This document shows positions 22,164-34,094 of a DNA stretch of 64,000 nt, piece after piece. The notes under the pieces were generated by a model. The model did not search any database. It had not been told where the DNA came from and saw only the letters and a list, made by a program, of their open reading frames with translations. The position numbers and the translations under genes are program-made. Within the stretch, counting starts at the first letter, position 1. Every line of letters begins with the position of its first letter. This DNA comes from Megascapheus bottae. Its lineage: Eukaryota > Chordata > Mammalia > Rodentia > Geomyidae. The stretch covers positions 16,873,927 through 16,937,926 of the forward strand of contig JANJXV010000024.1 of NCBI GenBank assembly GCA_024803745.1. The letters are read 5' to 3'.

Positions 22164-23814
22164 ACTATTTGAAAGACCTGAAAATGTATTCAAAATTAAA
22201 TTAGTTCACACTGGATGTCCTACTGGGATAATTAAAATCTTTTAGGTATAAGTCCTAGGATTTCAGGATAGCTTTGTACATAGACCTCAATTCTGAGTAT
22301 ATTTGTTTTAGCTAGTTTTCTGTTGTTCATGTCTGAACTCTGTGTTACACAGCAATTAAAAAGCTAATTTGTCTTTCTTTTTGTTTGAACTCAACGACAA
22401 CAGTGTCTTTCTCAGCTGGCTTCTCTTCTTCCCTCTTTGGTCTCTGGTTGAGTGGAAACCTGCTTCATTTTCCTGCCTTCATTTCTTCTTCCTCTGGAGT
22501 GAGTCTTTCTGTAAAATGTAGTCTGGTCAGGTAATTCTATTTACATTTCACCTTTGACTTAAATATACCAATTTACAACATGGATGTTAAGATTTCCTTA
22601 AAACTGACTAAACTTTTAAATGTAGCCTCATGATTTAAGGGAAACACAGTCCGTTTCCTTAGAACATTCATATGAAAGCAAATTATCTATCTCCTTTAAA
22701 TCAAGTGATAATAACCACTTTCCATGGCTTCCAGCGTCACGTTCCTAACTATAGTTTCTAAAGTTTTAAGATACCCTTTCAGCCTGTTTGGCAGCTCTTT
22801 CCTACATTTGGCAATGTAGGTTTTTAAAAAAGAAAATCAAATCTGACCTTTGGCTTTTCCAAGTTAAATAAGTATAGCTCTCACTAATAGAACATCAGAA
22901 ATCCATACCACAGAAGAAATCTAGAAACTCAGTAAATTTAAGAAAAATATGAAATGTTTTACAAGATGTGTATTTAGTGATGCATTTTCAACACTAGATC
23001 TCAATATTTTGTGATGGAAATATGTCCGCTTAACCTGGTATCTGTAACTAAATACAATTGGTATTAGCTTTACCTCTGGATGAGAAAAGCAAGTTGCCAA
23101 AAGAAGCAGGACTATTTCAATAAAGCACATTTATTTTCTACAAACTGCCTTTTGCCAAATATTAATAGAAGCAAATGCTGGAAAGAACAGAAATAGAAAA
23201 CAGAAATTTGGATCCTCATACAAATGGAATTAATCATACAGTAGAAAATAACGACTCAAAGTTGTATAACTGTTATGAGTATACTTCACATTTTCTTCCC
23301 CAAGGTTCCCACATGTTCTTACCTACGTCATCTCTTCTATGTGCGATTTGCAATACATGTTTATTTTCATAGAGCAAGGTTCTATTGATATCCCTCTCAG
23401 TTATCCACTCTGCCCTGAGGAAACACAAAATACTTTTAGTGGGGGTTGCCTAGACCCTAAGATAGAAACCCCAGGTCAATTTAGAGCTGGACAAAGTGCT
23501 ACAAGGAGTGAGATGGGGAGGAGAAGGCAGCCAATAAAACAATGTGTTACTAAGCAAGTCTCCACATGTTGCAAACACCTATCCCTTTGGGGGAACCCTG
23601 GGAGCCACTAGAGAATGCATACTTCTGGCAGATGCTACCTGAAACCTTAGTGAATCTGAGCACTATTCTTGCACCAATGCTCACTGTTCCTGGAATGCTC
23701 AAGGCTCCTGTCTTTGAGTACACAGATAGGCATCTATAGTCGGAGAAAGGCCTTGGGCAAAGAGATACAGTGTTGGCAGCTGGTGTAAGCTAAGAAAATA
23801 AAGTCCAAACTGGG

Positions 23815-24018
23815 CACAAAGTGATGGCTCATGTCTATCACCCCAGCTACTCAGGAGACTTGACATTTCAGGATCATGATTCAGAGCCAGCCAAGATAAG
23901 CAAATTTGAAAGACTGTCTTTCCCAATTAATCAGTAAGAAGCCAGAAGTAGAGGAGTGGCTCGACCTCATGTGAAAAAGCTAAACAAAAGCATGAGACCC
24001 TGGGTTCAAGCACAGGAC

Positions 24019-24059
<41 letters not shown>
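23815..24059 (+). mobile_element. B1-headed composite SINE with CA tail
   Basis: Diverged B1 head (actgggcacaaagtgatggc), then the right unit, then about 38 bases of (CA)n at 24021-24059. Confidence 0.78.
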
Positions 24060-24062
<3 letters not shown>

Positions 24063-24267
24063 TAAAGTCCAACCGACATGGTAAGGGGCTCTAAAGAAAG
24101 TTCAGTCTGCAAGGAGTGTAATGTTTATTAATCCCCAAATGAACTATTTTTAGATAGTATTCAAAAGTATCAAAACATAGAATAGGGCACATTTTCTCAA
24201 TCAAGCATCATCCCATGTCATGTTCAATAAACAGTAATTCCTTGGTGAATAGCAAGGATTCAAAAAA

Positions 24268-24322
24268 ATATATATATATATAAAATATGTTATGTAGCTG
24301 AAAAAACATATATATATATATA
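24268..24322. repeat. Two short (TA)n runs
   Basis: (TA)n at 24268-24282 and 24308-24322, about 25 bases apart, within an A-rich context. Confidence 0.8.
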
Positions 24323-24491
24323 TTAAAAAAAACATCAAGTAGCAGCTTAATGGTCCTGTTAATTTCATCCATTTTTTAAGTGTACTGAACATCAAATTGA
24401 TACTAACAAAACAATAGGCATAGTGGCTGACTTCTTTAGATCTCAAAATACAAATGGCGACCTACTAATGGTTTCTTCTTGCTCTTTACAG

Positions 24492-24572
24492 GACTTGAGG
24501 CCAGGAGATGTATCTGGCAAGCGGAACCTGTGGGAAAAGCAATCTGTGGATAAGGTCACTTCCGCCACAAAG
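24492..24572 (+). CDS. CALD1: Caldesmon exon with calmodulin-binding site B
   Basis: An 81-base, 27-codon exon from acceptor tttacag to donor gtaacc. It reads DLRPGDVSGKRNLWEKQSVD, then KVTSATK. NLWEKQSVDK is calmodulin-binding site B. The final residues are VTSATK, where the human sequence as I recall it is VTSPTK. The Ser-Pro dipeptide phosphorylated by ERK in human caldesmon (Ser789) is therefore Ser-Ala here, through a GCC codon at the proline position. The rest is unchanged. Confidence 0.97.
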
Positions 24573-25179
24573 GTAACCTATGGGGAAGACTGGTGTTTCA
24601 GTGATGGTTTTCAAGCACACAACATAAATAGCTCAAGCCCGAGGAATGATTCCTAGTAAGATAGCTTAGATATACTGTAGTGGTAGGGAGGTAGGCAGAG
24701 ACAGTCAGATGGCATCATCATGGCTTAAATTTCTTTGCAAGATCCCAGCTTTGCTCCAGTCACTTGGGAAAAATAGATTCCTTAAGGTAAGGACTCCCTC
24801 AGTGGCTTTACTTCTTCTTTCTGGAACGATCCTTGGATATTGCTTGCAGTTTCAGATTGGAAGTTGCTAAGGTCAAAACTAAAAGAAGATTCAAAAGTAA
24901 GGGAATGTTGTTCTCCTGTGAAAATTAGTGTTTAGAAATACTTGGATTCCTTGTATGTGTTCATTCTTCAGAGAGGATACTTCACAGGCTACACATAAGA
25001 CAGACATGGCTCATAATTCAGGTCTTTATCCAGCTCTTTCTTAGTCTTCTCCTTTAATACAGAGAAGATCATTAGGATTAGAACAATGTTCTCATGAGAT
25101 GAGGCAGAACTCTGGGGGCGGAAGCAATTCTTACGGAGGAAAATCAGGACTAAAGAACATGTTGAAAGACCAGATAAAA

Positions 25180-25430
25180 GTTGAGTATCCGTGGCTCACA
25201 CCTGTAATCCTAGTCCGTGAGACTCTTATCTCCTCTAAAGTACCAGTGGGAGAAAAGTGCTGAAAGTGGAGCTGCAACTCAAGTGGTAGAGTGCTAACCC
25301 CGAGTTCAAACCATGGGATCAGCACACTCACGCAAAAAAGCCAGGCGGAATGGTACATGCCTGGGATCCCAGCACCCAGAGAGGGCTGAATATCAAGACC
25401 TGTTTCAGGAAAAAGAGGAGGAAATCAAAG
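25180..25430 (+). mobile_element. Composite SINE remnant plus B1 monomer
   Basis: A B1 head with a large deletion (cctgtaatcctagtccgtga) joins a right unit ending near 25335. A separate B1-like monomer (aagccaggcggaatggtaca) follows. Confidence 0.65.
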
Positions 25431-25749
25431 ACAATGACCACTAAAGGATTCGCTAGGATTCTCTGAAATGAGATAATTTGTTCTTCCTTTCCTACTCTCC
25501 ACCTTTCTTAAATCTGACCCAGCTATACAGCTCTATCTTTTCCAAGTACTTGTGTATTATTCTTTCAATCCAACAAAAACCAGCCTCTCCACTGCAAGTG
25601 ACTTCTAAATAAGGTCAGTTTCTCAAATGATTGCTAAATGCATTATAAGTACCCAATGATAATGGCCATCCCTGCAAACCACTAAAAATGAGGGTGTGCA
25701 GGCCAGGCTCTGCTGTGATTCACTAGCCGGCATGTGAAGGAAGGGGCAG

Positions 25750-25850
25750 TCCCACTCCCATATACAGCTATGGAAAATGAATCACTGGGAAATTAAGTTT
25801 CCTAAAGCACACAACAAACGCAGAACAAATCCTGGATTGACACTCATTCT
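25750..25850 (-). mobile_element. MIR-like fragment
   Basis: tatggaaaatgaatcactgg, then acaaatcctggattgacact, resemble a reversed, diverged MIR core. Confidence 0.4.
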
Positions 25851-25925
25851 TAACCATTATCTCTAACATGTTTTAGGGGCTGCATATTTGACAAGAATAT
25901 AACATTAAAAAAAAAAAAAAGTCCT

Positions 25926-26142
25926 TGGTCAGGCTTTGGTGGCTCATGCCTATAATCTTAGCTACTCAGGAGGCTGAGATCTGAGGATCACAGTTCAAAG
26001 CCAGCCCCAGCATCAAAATCTGTAAGACTCTTATCTCCAATTAACCCCCAGTAAACAGGAAGTAGTGCCGTGGCTCAAAGTGGCTTAAGGGCAGTGCTCA
26101 AGCCCAGAAAACAAGCCCTATGACTGACCAAAAAAAAAAAAA
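25926..26142 (+). mobile_element. B1-headed composite SINE
   Basis: ggtcaggctttggtggctca to ggaggctgagatctgaggat is a good B1 head. The right unit is shortened and ends in poly-A. An A run also lies just before the element. Confidence 0.8.
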
Positions 26143-26633
26143 TCCTTGAATAATTTTCTATTGGTAGTTAGGAAAGGAGGAAATATTGCTTGTTCTGAAG
26201 CATAGAATGAATTTGTTGGCCTAAGGCCTTTTACAATCAGTCTATTATCTGACCATTCAGAAGTCATGCCCTCAGTGCTTAGCCTCATTTCTAAGCAGGG
26301 AACATCAGCAGTCCCACGCCCATCATCTCAGATAGTATAGCTCATTGTTTTAGCCAGAGCTCTGCCAAGGGTAGGTAGGGCTTAAGAATATAAAGGAGTA
26401 AAAGAAAATGTCTAGGAGAAAATGAGAAAAAAAAAACTACGATAAACATATCCTACTTTATACTATACATTGATATGAACCTGGCCAGGTTCATAGGCCT
26501 ATTCTACATGGCACGCCAGGAATTTCTCATCCAGTGAAGTTGAGAAAACATGGCCCTGAATGCTATGAATACCATGAGTAAAGAGGAAGGTGATATAGTA
26601 AGGGGTTAGTTACATAAGTCAAGTGATGAATAC

Positions 26634-26828
26634 ATTTTTTTTTTGCCAGTCCTGGGCTTGGGCTCAGGGCCTGAGCACTGTCCTTGGACTTTCTCAAGGT
26701 TAGAGCTCTACCACTTGAACCTCAGTACCATTTCTGGCTTTTTTCTATGTATGTGGTACCGAGGAATCGAATCCGGGTCTTCGTGCATGCTAGGCAAGCA
26801 CTCTACCACTAGGCCAAATTCCTGGCCG
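26634..26828 (-). mobile_element. IDL-Geo dimeric SINE
   Basis: Inverted near-consensus copy, poly-T then gccagtcctgggcttgggct, ending ctaggccaaattcctggcc. Confidence 0.87.
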
Positions 26829-27035
26829 AGTACATTCCTTTTTGAATAATATCATTTCCCCCCTCATTTTCTCCCAGTTTTTCCTTTCCCTCTCCTCCCA
26901 TCCCCAAGTTGTATAGTTCATTTCCAACATAGTATCTAGTGAGTAGCCCTTTGGTTTTTGTTTTGTTTGTTTTTTACTCAAATCATCTACTTGAATACTG
27001 TGAGCTACCAATTTAAAGTTTTCTTCTCTCAGCAG

Positions 27036-27041
27036 GTTTGA
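27036..27041 (+). CDS. CALD1: Caldesmon terminal codon and stop
   Basis: The last coding exon contributes only GTT TGA (Val, stop) after acceptor ctcagcag. The protein therefore ends VTSATKV. The acceptor is a tandem CAG-CAG (27030-27035). Use of the first AG would add one Gln before the final Val. The downstream sequence gagacaattccagaaagaac matches the start of the known mammalian CALD1 3'UTR. Confidence 0.93.
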   Translation, partial: V

Positions 27042-28284
27042 GACAATTCCAGAAAGAACCCAAGCTCAAGACGCTGGACCAGCTCAGTTGTAAAGGGCTA
27101 ATTGCTCTATTTCATATTTATGTTGATTTACTAAATTGGGTTCATTTTCTTTTGGTTTAGTTTCCAGTATCCCAGTAACCCCATGTATATGATCACTATA
27201 TTTAATAATCATATCTAGTGATGTCAACATACTGCCATTGCACGAGAGCCTGTTTCTCAAGAAAACCATGCTGTGAAATAGACTTTCCTACGCTCCTGGC
27301 CACCGCACATCTGAACAATGACACCAACCACATCGAAGCCAATAAAAGAAGATCCAAGGTTAAGGTTGCCTGAGAAATACGTGCAGTATCTAGAAAGATA
27401 AACCACAGGGGTTCTTTCATTTTTAAATATAGAAGTCATGTTATTCCTGCACTTTAGAAAAGAAAGCATGGGAGAAATTATCTAAATAGGCAATTGTACC
27501 TGTTTCTGGAAGTAACCCATTTCAGATTTGATATATAGCAACAATGATTGTCTTTTTTAAAAAAGAAGAAAGAGATACACTGTTAAGGTATTACTTTTTG
27601 TGTGCTGATTCATACCTAAAATGGATTATTATTTTAGCTTGACAGCGGTACTGATTTTTTTTTAGGCTGATTGTAGATTTCTTGGGTAGTCATAGTAGCT
27701 TGAACCACATTTTCAATTACCCACTTATGTATGTATGTGCATACATGTATACAAACACACTAATGCTTTTTCATGTGCCAGACTATGATATTTAGCAGCA
27801 TGTTCTTGTAACTAGTCAAAAGTCACAGCTTCTTAAAAATTAAACACCACAATATTATATTAATATTTCATATTTGCCAAAAATAAAAAATCATGGCAGA
27901 TAGATATCAATGTTTTCAATGCCTGGTGACTTGTAAAAGATTATTGAACAGAATGAGATTAGAAGTGTCAAAATGATTGGAATTTTCTATTAAGACATAG
28001 TATTTAGTTTATCATTAAAGATAATTTTGCTCCCTCTATCTGGACCAAAATAAGCCCGCTTATTTGTAGTGATGAAATTCAGACTAAGTCGGCCTACGTG
28101 ATAATCTGTCTCTTCTCTAAAATTGAAGACAAGAGTTTGTGACAATATGGCACGAATTGGAATTCATACGAAGGCCTAAACAAAGACCAGCTTTGACTCA
28201 ATATCTGGAACAGAGAAGCAAGCAAAATCCAGTACATAGAAGGCATGATTGTACTTTTATCTGTATGACTCTGAAACTTCTTTG

Positions 28285-28525
28285 TGGGGGAAGAGTCTGT
28301 CATGGGTCTTGAACTCAGGGCCTGGCACTGTCCCTGAGCTCTTAGTGCTCAAAACTAGTGCTCTACCATGTGGAGCCATAGCCCCATGTCCAATTTTCTG
28401 GTGGTTAATTGGAGATAAGAGTCTCAAGGGGCTTCACCATCTGGGCTGGCTTTGAACTGCGATCATCAGATCTTAGCTTTCTGAATCGCTAGGATTACAG
28501 GCAGGAGCTACCAGAATCTGGCTTC
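28285..28525 (-). mobile_element. B1-headed composite SINE inside the CALD1 3'UTR
   Basis: Inverted. gtcatgggtcttgaactcag (reverse right unit) then gatcttagctttctgaatcg (reverse B1 head). It lies antisense within the inferred trailer. Confidence 0.8.
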
Positions 28526-28668
28526 TGAAACATTTTTTAACTAAACATTTTCTGTCTACCTTTAGTCATTGATAATTGTCAGAAGTTTCTAATGTACTGA
28601 AATTTCAAAACAATTATAAACTTTACTACTTCTCTTATTTCCAAGAGTCTTTATTGATTTGAGCACAC

Positions 28669-28674
28669 AATAAA
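28669..28674 (+). terminator. Possible proximal polyadenylation signal
   Basis: A canonical AATAAA in gcacacaataaatatgaatc, within the CALD1 trailer. It may produce a shorter mRNA. Confidence 0.45.
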
Positions 28675-29474
28675 TATGAATCTCTGGTTTTTTATATACA
28701 CACAGTCTAATATCTTCATTCTTCTCAATAGATGATGAAAAAAATACTTTGATGTCTTGGCAAAGTATTCTTCTATAGACATATACATACAGTGTTATTA
28801 TGTAAACCTATGCTTTAGTTGACTCTATCTAAATTACCTTAGTTTCAATTCCTACCACACTGAGAAATAATCTCCAAGCAAAGAGCTAGCTTGAGGAATA
28901 ATCATTGCCTTCAAATTGTATTTTTCTCACAAATCAATAGCAGATAACTTTTCTTTAGCAAACCTGGGCCAAAGGAAGGAAAGGCACCAAGATTGTACAA
29001 CTCCTCCACTTACGACAGAGTAGACACACGTCTATGGTAAGATATACTAGAATGTACATGACACACCCATGTAAATAACTCATCATTGGAGTGAAATGGA
29101 TCACAGTTTGGAATAAGGCCAACGGTAGGAACATTGCTTTATTGAACTTTTGAACAAGAGTTTCTCCTGATTGCTATATTCTGTATTTTTTTCTAGAAAG
29201 TCTAAAGCAGAGAAATGTATCAAACCTGACTTTTATTCCAGTATTTGGATGGAATAAGTTTGAGGGTAGAATTTAGTTCTTGGATTTAATCTTTGAAATA
29301 ACAGTTCCCCATTTACTTGTTCGATTACAATTCTCTGTTACCATTAAGAGAGAAAACTGCAAACTGACTAGCATGTTCTGTGAATCTGCCATTCTTAAGA
29401 ATGTTATAAACACTTGATACTGTTCACTGATAACTGATTGCTGCAATAGAAATGTATTGTGAAAATGTATCCAC

Positions 29475-29480
29475 AATAAA
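29475..29480 (+). terminator. Likely distal CALD1 polyadenylation signal
   Basis: AATAAA in atgtatccacaataaatgaa, the last such signal after a stretch that resembles the known 3' end of CALD1. A TG-rich stretch (gacctggtggatttttac) follows about 25 bases later. Confidence 0.65.
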
Positions 29481-30514
29481 TGAAATTCCTCTAAATGGCT
29501 TGACCTGGTGGATTTTTACAAAGTATAATCTTGATTGGAAGGGGTGTGTCTATTGTAATAAGAATGATATGACAGCATTGAATGCTGGTCTCACTCTTTA
29601 AAGAGTTGGTATTTTTACTTTTATAAATGCTGCTGAGCTCAGGTAACTTTTGTGACAGCTCAAAAACAGTATGCTTTGGATAGGCCTACCCATAATTTTA
29701 CATGCGAACATGTGGCCTTACGTATCATGAGTATTGGCCTTCTGAAGTGAATTATGGCAAGTTATTACTTTTTGACTTCCCATTAATATTACCGCAAACA
29801 GTAAGTACTTGAAATAAGATTCCTTCCCTAATTCGAATGCCTAATCATAAAAAATATTAAGAACTATGTTTTGTGACGTTCCAGCAAGTTGCAGGCACTA
29901 GAGAGAGGTGACAAGCACCTGTGATGTCTTTTCTCCAGGCAATTTGATACAGTTCTGCATTGACCACCGCAGACACATGATTCTCATTAAACATCTTTAA
30001 TAGGTCTCAAAGGTCTGTGACAGATCTTGGTCAGTGACCCACATAATCCAAAGGATAATCAGAGAATTGCTCAACATTTTGCCTGCATAAGGAACTTTCA
30101 TTCAGCCATCCTCAGATTTTTAAAGAATTTTAGGGCCATCTTTCCATCTTTTTACTAGAGTTGGCCACTGGCTTCACTCTTATTTAGATTTCATGGCAGA
30201 ATTATGCCATGCCATGATGTAGTTATGCAATAGCCCTTTTCTATTATAGAAACACGAGTTTTAAAATGCATATATTAAGCCCGCCGGCTGGCAAAAATAA
30301 ATGCACATTTTTGTATATTAAGTAAGGGCAGTGCTGAAATTTCACATTTCCAAGTGATGGTGTGGCAACTCCTCTGCTTTGGAAACTGTTTTAGGCACAA
30401 GGCTTCTCTCTAGACCTCTGTGGGTATCCACGCTTCCAACGCTGTTAGTGGAAAGAAGAGAATGAGAGCAACTCCTGTGTGCGCACTGCTCTGTGTGTAT
30501 CAGCTATCTTCATC

Positions 30515-30640
30515 TTCACAACAGCCATATTGAGTAGGTGTCCTTACCCCCCATTTTCAGAAACATGGATGCACAGAGAGGCTAAGTCACTTGCCCAAGA
30601 TCACAGGATTAAGTGAGTATTCTAGTTCCAGCACCTAAAT
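30515..30640 (-). mobile_element. MIR fragment
   Basis: cccattttcagaaacatgga, then gaggctaagtcacttgccca, closely follow the reversed MIR core. Confidence 0.75.
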
Positions 30641-31014
30641 GTCATCCTGAATCCAAACATAATCCCTTAATGCCAACAGTTCTCAAAAGTTAGGGCCCAT
30701 CATAATCTACTTGGGGGTCGGTGGAGATATTGTTAAAATTGAAATTGTCTCACTCCATTGTTTCTAATTCTGTAGGTCTAGGGTAGGCCCTGAGAATTTG
30801 CATTCTAACAAGTTCTCCCCCAATGCTAATGTTGCTGGTTTCAAGGAGCAACTTGAAAACCATTGCTCCGAGGGCCAAGAGAGAGATGGCTCCAACCTTC
30901 ACATTACACAAGTGAGTAATGGGTAAGTGCTTAGAGCTTAGTGTCAATTTCCTCACTGAATACTCGGAATTAATCCCTCAGGATAGAATACTTAGCTATC
31001 TATCATAGATCCTA

Positions 31015-31105
31015 CTCTTATTATCTCCAGTTTGGTAAATGAATCAAAGCACAGAGAACTTTAAGAACTTGGCCATAGCTGTACAGTTGGCTAAGTGGCA
31101 GAATC
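31015..31105 (-). mobile_element. MIR fragment
   Basis: cagtttggtaaatgaatcaa, then tggctaagtggcagaatccc, are the reversed MIR core, more diverged than the copy at 30515. Confidence 0.55.
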
Positions 31106-31177
31106 CCTGCATTCTTACTCTTAATATTTCCCTATGTTTCACAAGAGGCTATTGCCTAGAAGTGTGTGCCAAAGACA

Positions 31178-31194
31178 CTGCCCCCTGGTGGCAA
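31178..31194 (-). promoter_or_regulatory. CTCF-like binding motif
   Basis: ctgccccctggtggcaa, read on the minus strand as ttgccaccagggggcag, matches the CTCF core (CCACCAGGGGGC) at every core position. It lies about 1.7 kb past the inferred CALD1 3' end, between the two genes. Confidence 0.6.
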
Positions 31195-31534
31195 GGGGAG
31201 AGCCCAGTTCCTGCTATCTTAATAAAGTCCACAAGCCAGAGCAATAACAGAGTGTCAGACACCCATGTGGGCAGTAACTTGAGCCAGTTAAACTGACCTT
31301 TGGCCCTTTGGGACCCCAGGCCCTCTTCATCCAACACAGCAAGAATCTAGAAGGAAGAAAGGAAGAATGTAAACAGTGAAATGCATCCTTCCTTCCTTTG
31401 TCCTAAACCAGCAGCCCCTATAAGGGCAGATAGATGAGCTGCCTGGGAGTCAAGGGCAAATAGGACCTTATAGCTTGAAACTGAAGTTGAACACACTTCT
31501 TAATGTGTCTAAATACCAAATACCAGGATTAACT

Positions 31535-31770
31535 TCTGTGTGTATGTACCACTACTGGTGGTTGAACTCAGGCCCTTGTGTTTATCCTTGGCTTGTTTTT
31601 TTACTCAAGGCTAACACTCTACCACTCTACACTTCAATATCTGACTTTTGCTGGTTAATTGAAGATGAGAATCTTATGGACTTTTCTGCCTGGGATGGCT
31701 TCAAGTCATGATCTTCAGATCTGAGCCTCCTGAGTAGCTAGGATTGTGGGCATTCACCACCTGAACCTAA
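31535..31770 (-). mobile_element. B1-headed composite SINE
   Basis: Inverted. accactactggtggttgaac then cttcagatctgagcctcctg. Confidence 0.75.
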
Positions 31771-32670
31771 CCAGGACTGACTTTTACATCCCCAAAGGAA
31801 ACTGTTTTAGTAATCTAACCTAGCTAAAATATCACTGAATCTGGTCATGAAGCCCTTGGTGGGAAATAAGACTCCATCATTGCCCTCTCCTATTGAAGAA
31901 GGAGACCAGATTTATTGTCATGTGACTTAATCCCTAGTTTGGGAACCACTCATTCTTTTTAGATGTGATTTATTCTATTGTTGGCCCAATAGACAAGAAA
32001 CAGACTTTCTGGCTATACTGCTTCATTTCCAAGTATTAAAGGGAATGATTGCCATCATCCCCAAGATAGATAGGAAAGGCGTCTCCAAGGTAATGAATAG
32101 CCTTTGAGCTGAGTCTCAGTACCTCAAGATTTGACATTGAACTATTTGAGAGGTTCCACACTATACTAGGCCATCTACTGCTACCAAGACTTTGAAGGTT
32201 CCCTGACCACTAGCTTCTATGATGTCATAAAGAACAGACTACTTCACTCCATTTTCTCATTTAAGCCTCTGCTACATTCAAAATTATACAGCTACACAAA
32301 ATTACATTCCTAACACAGCTTCCATGTGGACAGTTTACTAAAAATGAATTCTCCACCTGATCCCCAGGCCTTTGGGGTTTCTAATTGTGCCTATGGTGGT
32401 ATAGATAGGTTTTGTTATCCTTGCTTTTTCTCTACTTTTAAAAATATTGTCTTTCTTACCTGTAGTCTTGAAGTAAACTAGCACCTCCCACCCCCCAATA
32501 AAAGGTAGAAGAGAAGAAACTTCTGGACTTGATCTGTTTTTCCAAAAGGCATAGATTAGTTAGATATGGGTCCATCCAGTAATCCTCTTTGGTAAGATCA
32601 TAGAAAATCCTTGGTAGAAATTGACTCGAGGTTTTATGTCCATTTTAACTTGAAGGCCGAGAACTCCATT

Positions 32671-32673
<3 letters not shown>

Positions 32674-32725
<52 letters not shown>
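32674..32725. repeat. (TA)n microsatellite
   Basis: About 50 bases of perfect alternating A and T, self-complementary and able to form a hairpin. Confidence 0.95.
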
Positions 32726-32726
<1 letters not shown>

Positions 32727-33469
32727 CTATCTAGAAGAAAAGAGTAAGCATGAAACAATCTTACTTAGAGTCTTTAAAAAGAAGCAAACATTTAAGAAAG
32801 CAGTTTTAGATTTTCTCAGGGAAGAGATAAGTCCTCACAAAACCTCCAGCTAAGCTTTCACTAGCTAGTTATAGCCTTGTCTAATTTACAATACTTCTCT
32901 AAGATCTTGTATTCTCTGCTTTCCCTGCCTTGGCAAGGGTTCCCTTGGCCAATCTCAGGGCTCATCCTCTGCTCAGTTATCTAGAGCTTTCCCTGGCTAC
33001 TCCTTAACTACCTTACCAAAGATCCTCATCCTCAGATTTTCCTATATTTTGTTCAGCTTTATTTCTCTCCATGATAATTAGCATTATCTAACTGGTTTTT
33101 ATTACTGCTATTGATTATGTTTTCTCCCATTGGAACATTGTCTTATTCTAGTAGCTTTACTTGAGAAATAAGCCTCTGACACCGTATTTAGTACAGATTT
33201 GTTGAGTTAATAGAATGAATATGATTTTTAAAGTTTAGCTCAACTCCTAAGTATTTTTATTGTGCACTTAGTTGATTTTTTTTACTTTATAGATTTCTTG
33301 ACATATTTGGGCTGGCTTTGCCATGTATTTCTTGTATAATTAGAGTAGATCATTTTTTCAGAGCTTCACTTTGTATACCTGATATCCTATGATTAAAACC
33401 CAACATAAAAGTAGATTCAGTAGTATAAGCCAGGGTCATCAAGCCTGGTGGCTTAAGCTTCCTCATCCA

Positions 33470-33730
33470 TTTTCTGTTGCCAATTATACAATACCACAGG
33501 CTAGGTAAGCTTAAAAAAGATTACTTTGGCTTATGGTTCTGAAAAAGCAAGGTCAACAGGCCATATCTGGTGATGGCAGAGTCCTAGAGGCCACAGACTC
33601 CCCGTAAACATGATGGAGAAAGTGGGGAGGGGTGACAGGATGCCCTCTCATTGATCTTCTTGTAAAGCCACTAGCATTTAATCATGAGGAACCCTTTGAT
33701 CGTCTATGCTATCACCTCTCACCAATGAAT
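33470..33730 (+). mobile_element. Ancient interspersed repeat, family not assigned
   Basis: ttttctgttgccaattatac, then accacaggctaggtaagctt and tttaatcatgaggaaccctt, share the layout of the repeat at 14260. It is strongly diverged. Confidence 0.5.
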
Positions 33731-34093
33731 GTCTGGGGGGAAAAGCCCAAACCACATCCAAGCCACGGAAGAGATTCTATGTGCATGTCACTTTAGGGAC
33801 AAGAAAGGAAACAAAGCACAGCTGTGACAACTGGATTTCATCTAAGATGTTCCTATGTAGCAAACCAGGGGGTAGTAAGAAAGGTCCAAACTAAGTTGTT
33901 GACCTCCAAAAAACTTTTTAATAAAGGTATAAAGTCTGAAGAGATGTTAACCCACTTCTATCCTTAATCCATCATGTCTTGTCTTTTCTTCTTTTAAACT
34001 TGCTGCATTCCATTGTCTCCAGTTCTACAATATCACAAATATGGTGGAAGTTGTGCCTCATGTAGGCATCAAACATCTGCATATTTTCCTCAG

Positions 34094-34094
<1 letters not shown>

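Larger units (their letters stand above)
19334..24491. other. CALD1: CALD1 intron
   Basis: This 5.2 kb intron holds SINEs at 20486-20716, 20831-21031, 21190-21391, 21726-21950, 21964-22163 and 23815-24059, and AT-rich simple repeats at 24268-24322. I see nothing recognisable in 19340-20480, 21395-21720, 22165-23810 or 24060-24265. Confidence 0.6.
24573..27035. other. CALD1: CALD1 last intron
   Basis: SINE-derived pieces lie at 25180-25430, 25926-26142 and 26634-26828 (minus), with a MIR-like fragment at 25750-25850. I see nothing recognisable in 24580-25175, 25435-25745, 26145-26630 or 26830-27030. Confidence 0.6.
27042..29490 (+). other. CALD1: CALD1 3'UTR
   Basis: AT-rich, strongly CALD1-like trailer. 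The stretches tttatgttgatttactaaat and ctatatttaataatcatatc near 27115-27215 are recognisable in other mammals. A PUM-type tgtaaata lies at 29070. An inverted composite SINE at 28285-28525 would be transcribed within it. The 3' end is inferred from the AATAAA at 29475, and earlier cleavage at 28669 is possible. Confidence 0.75.
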
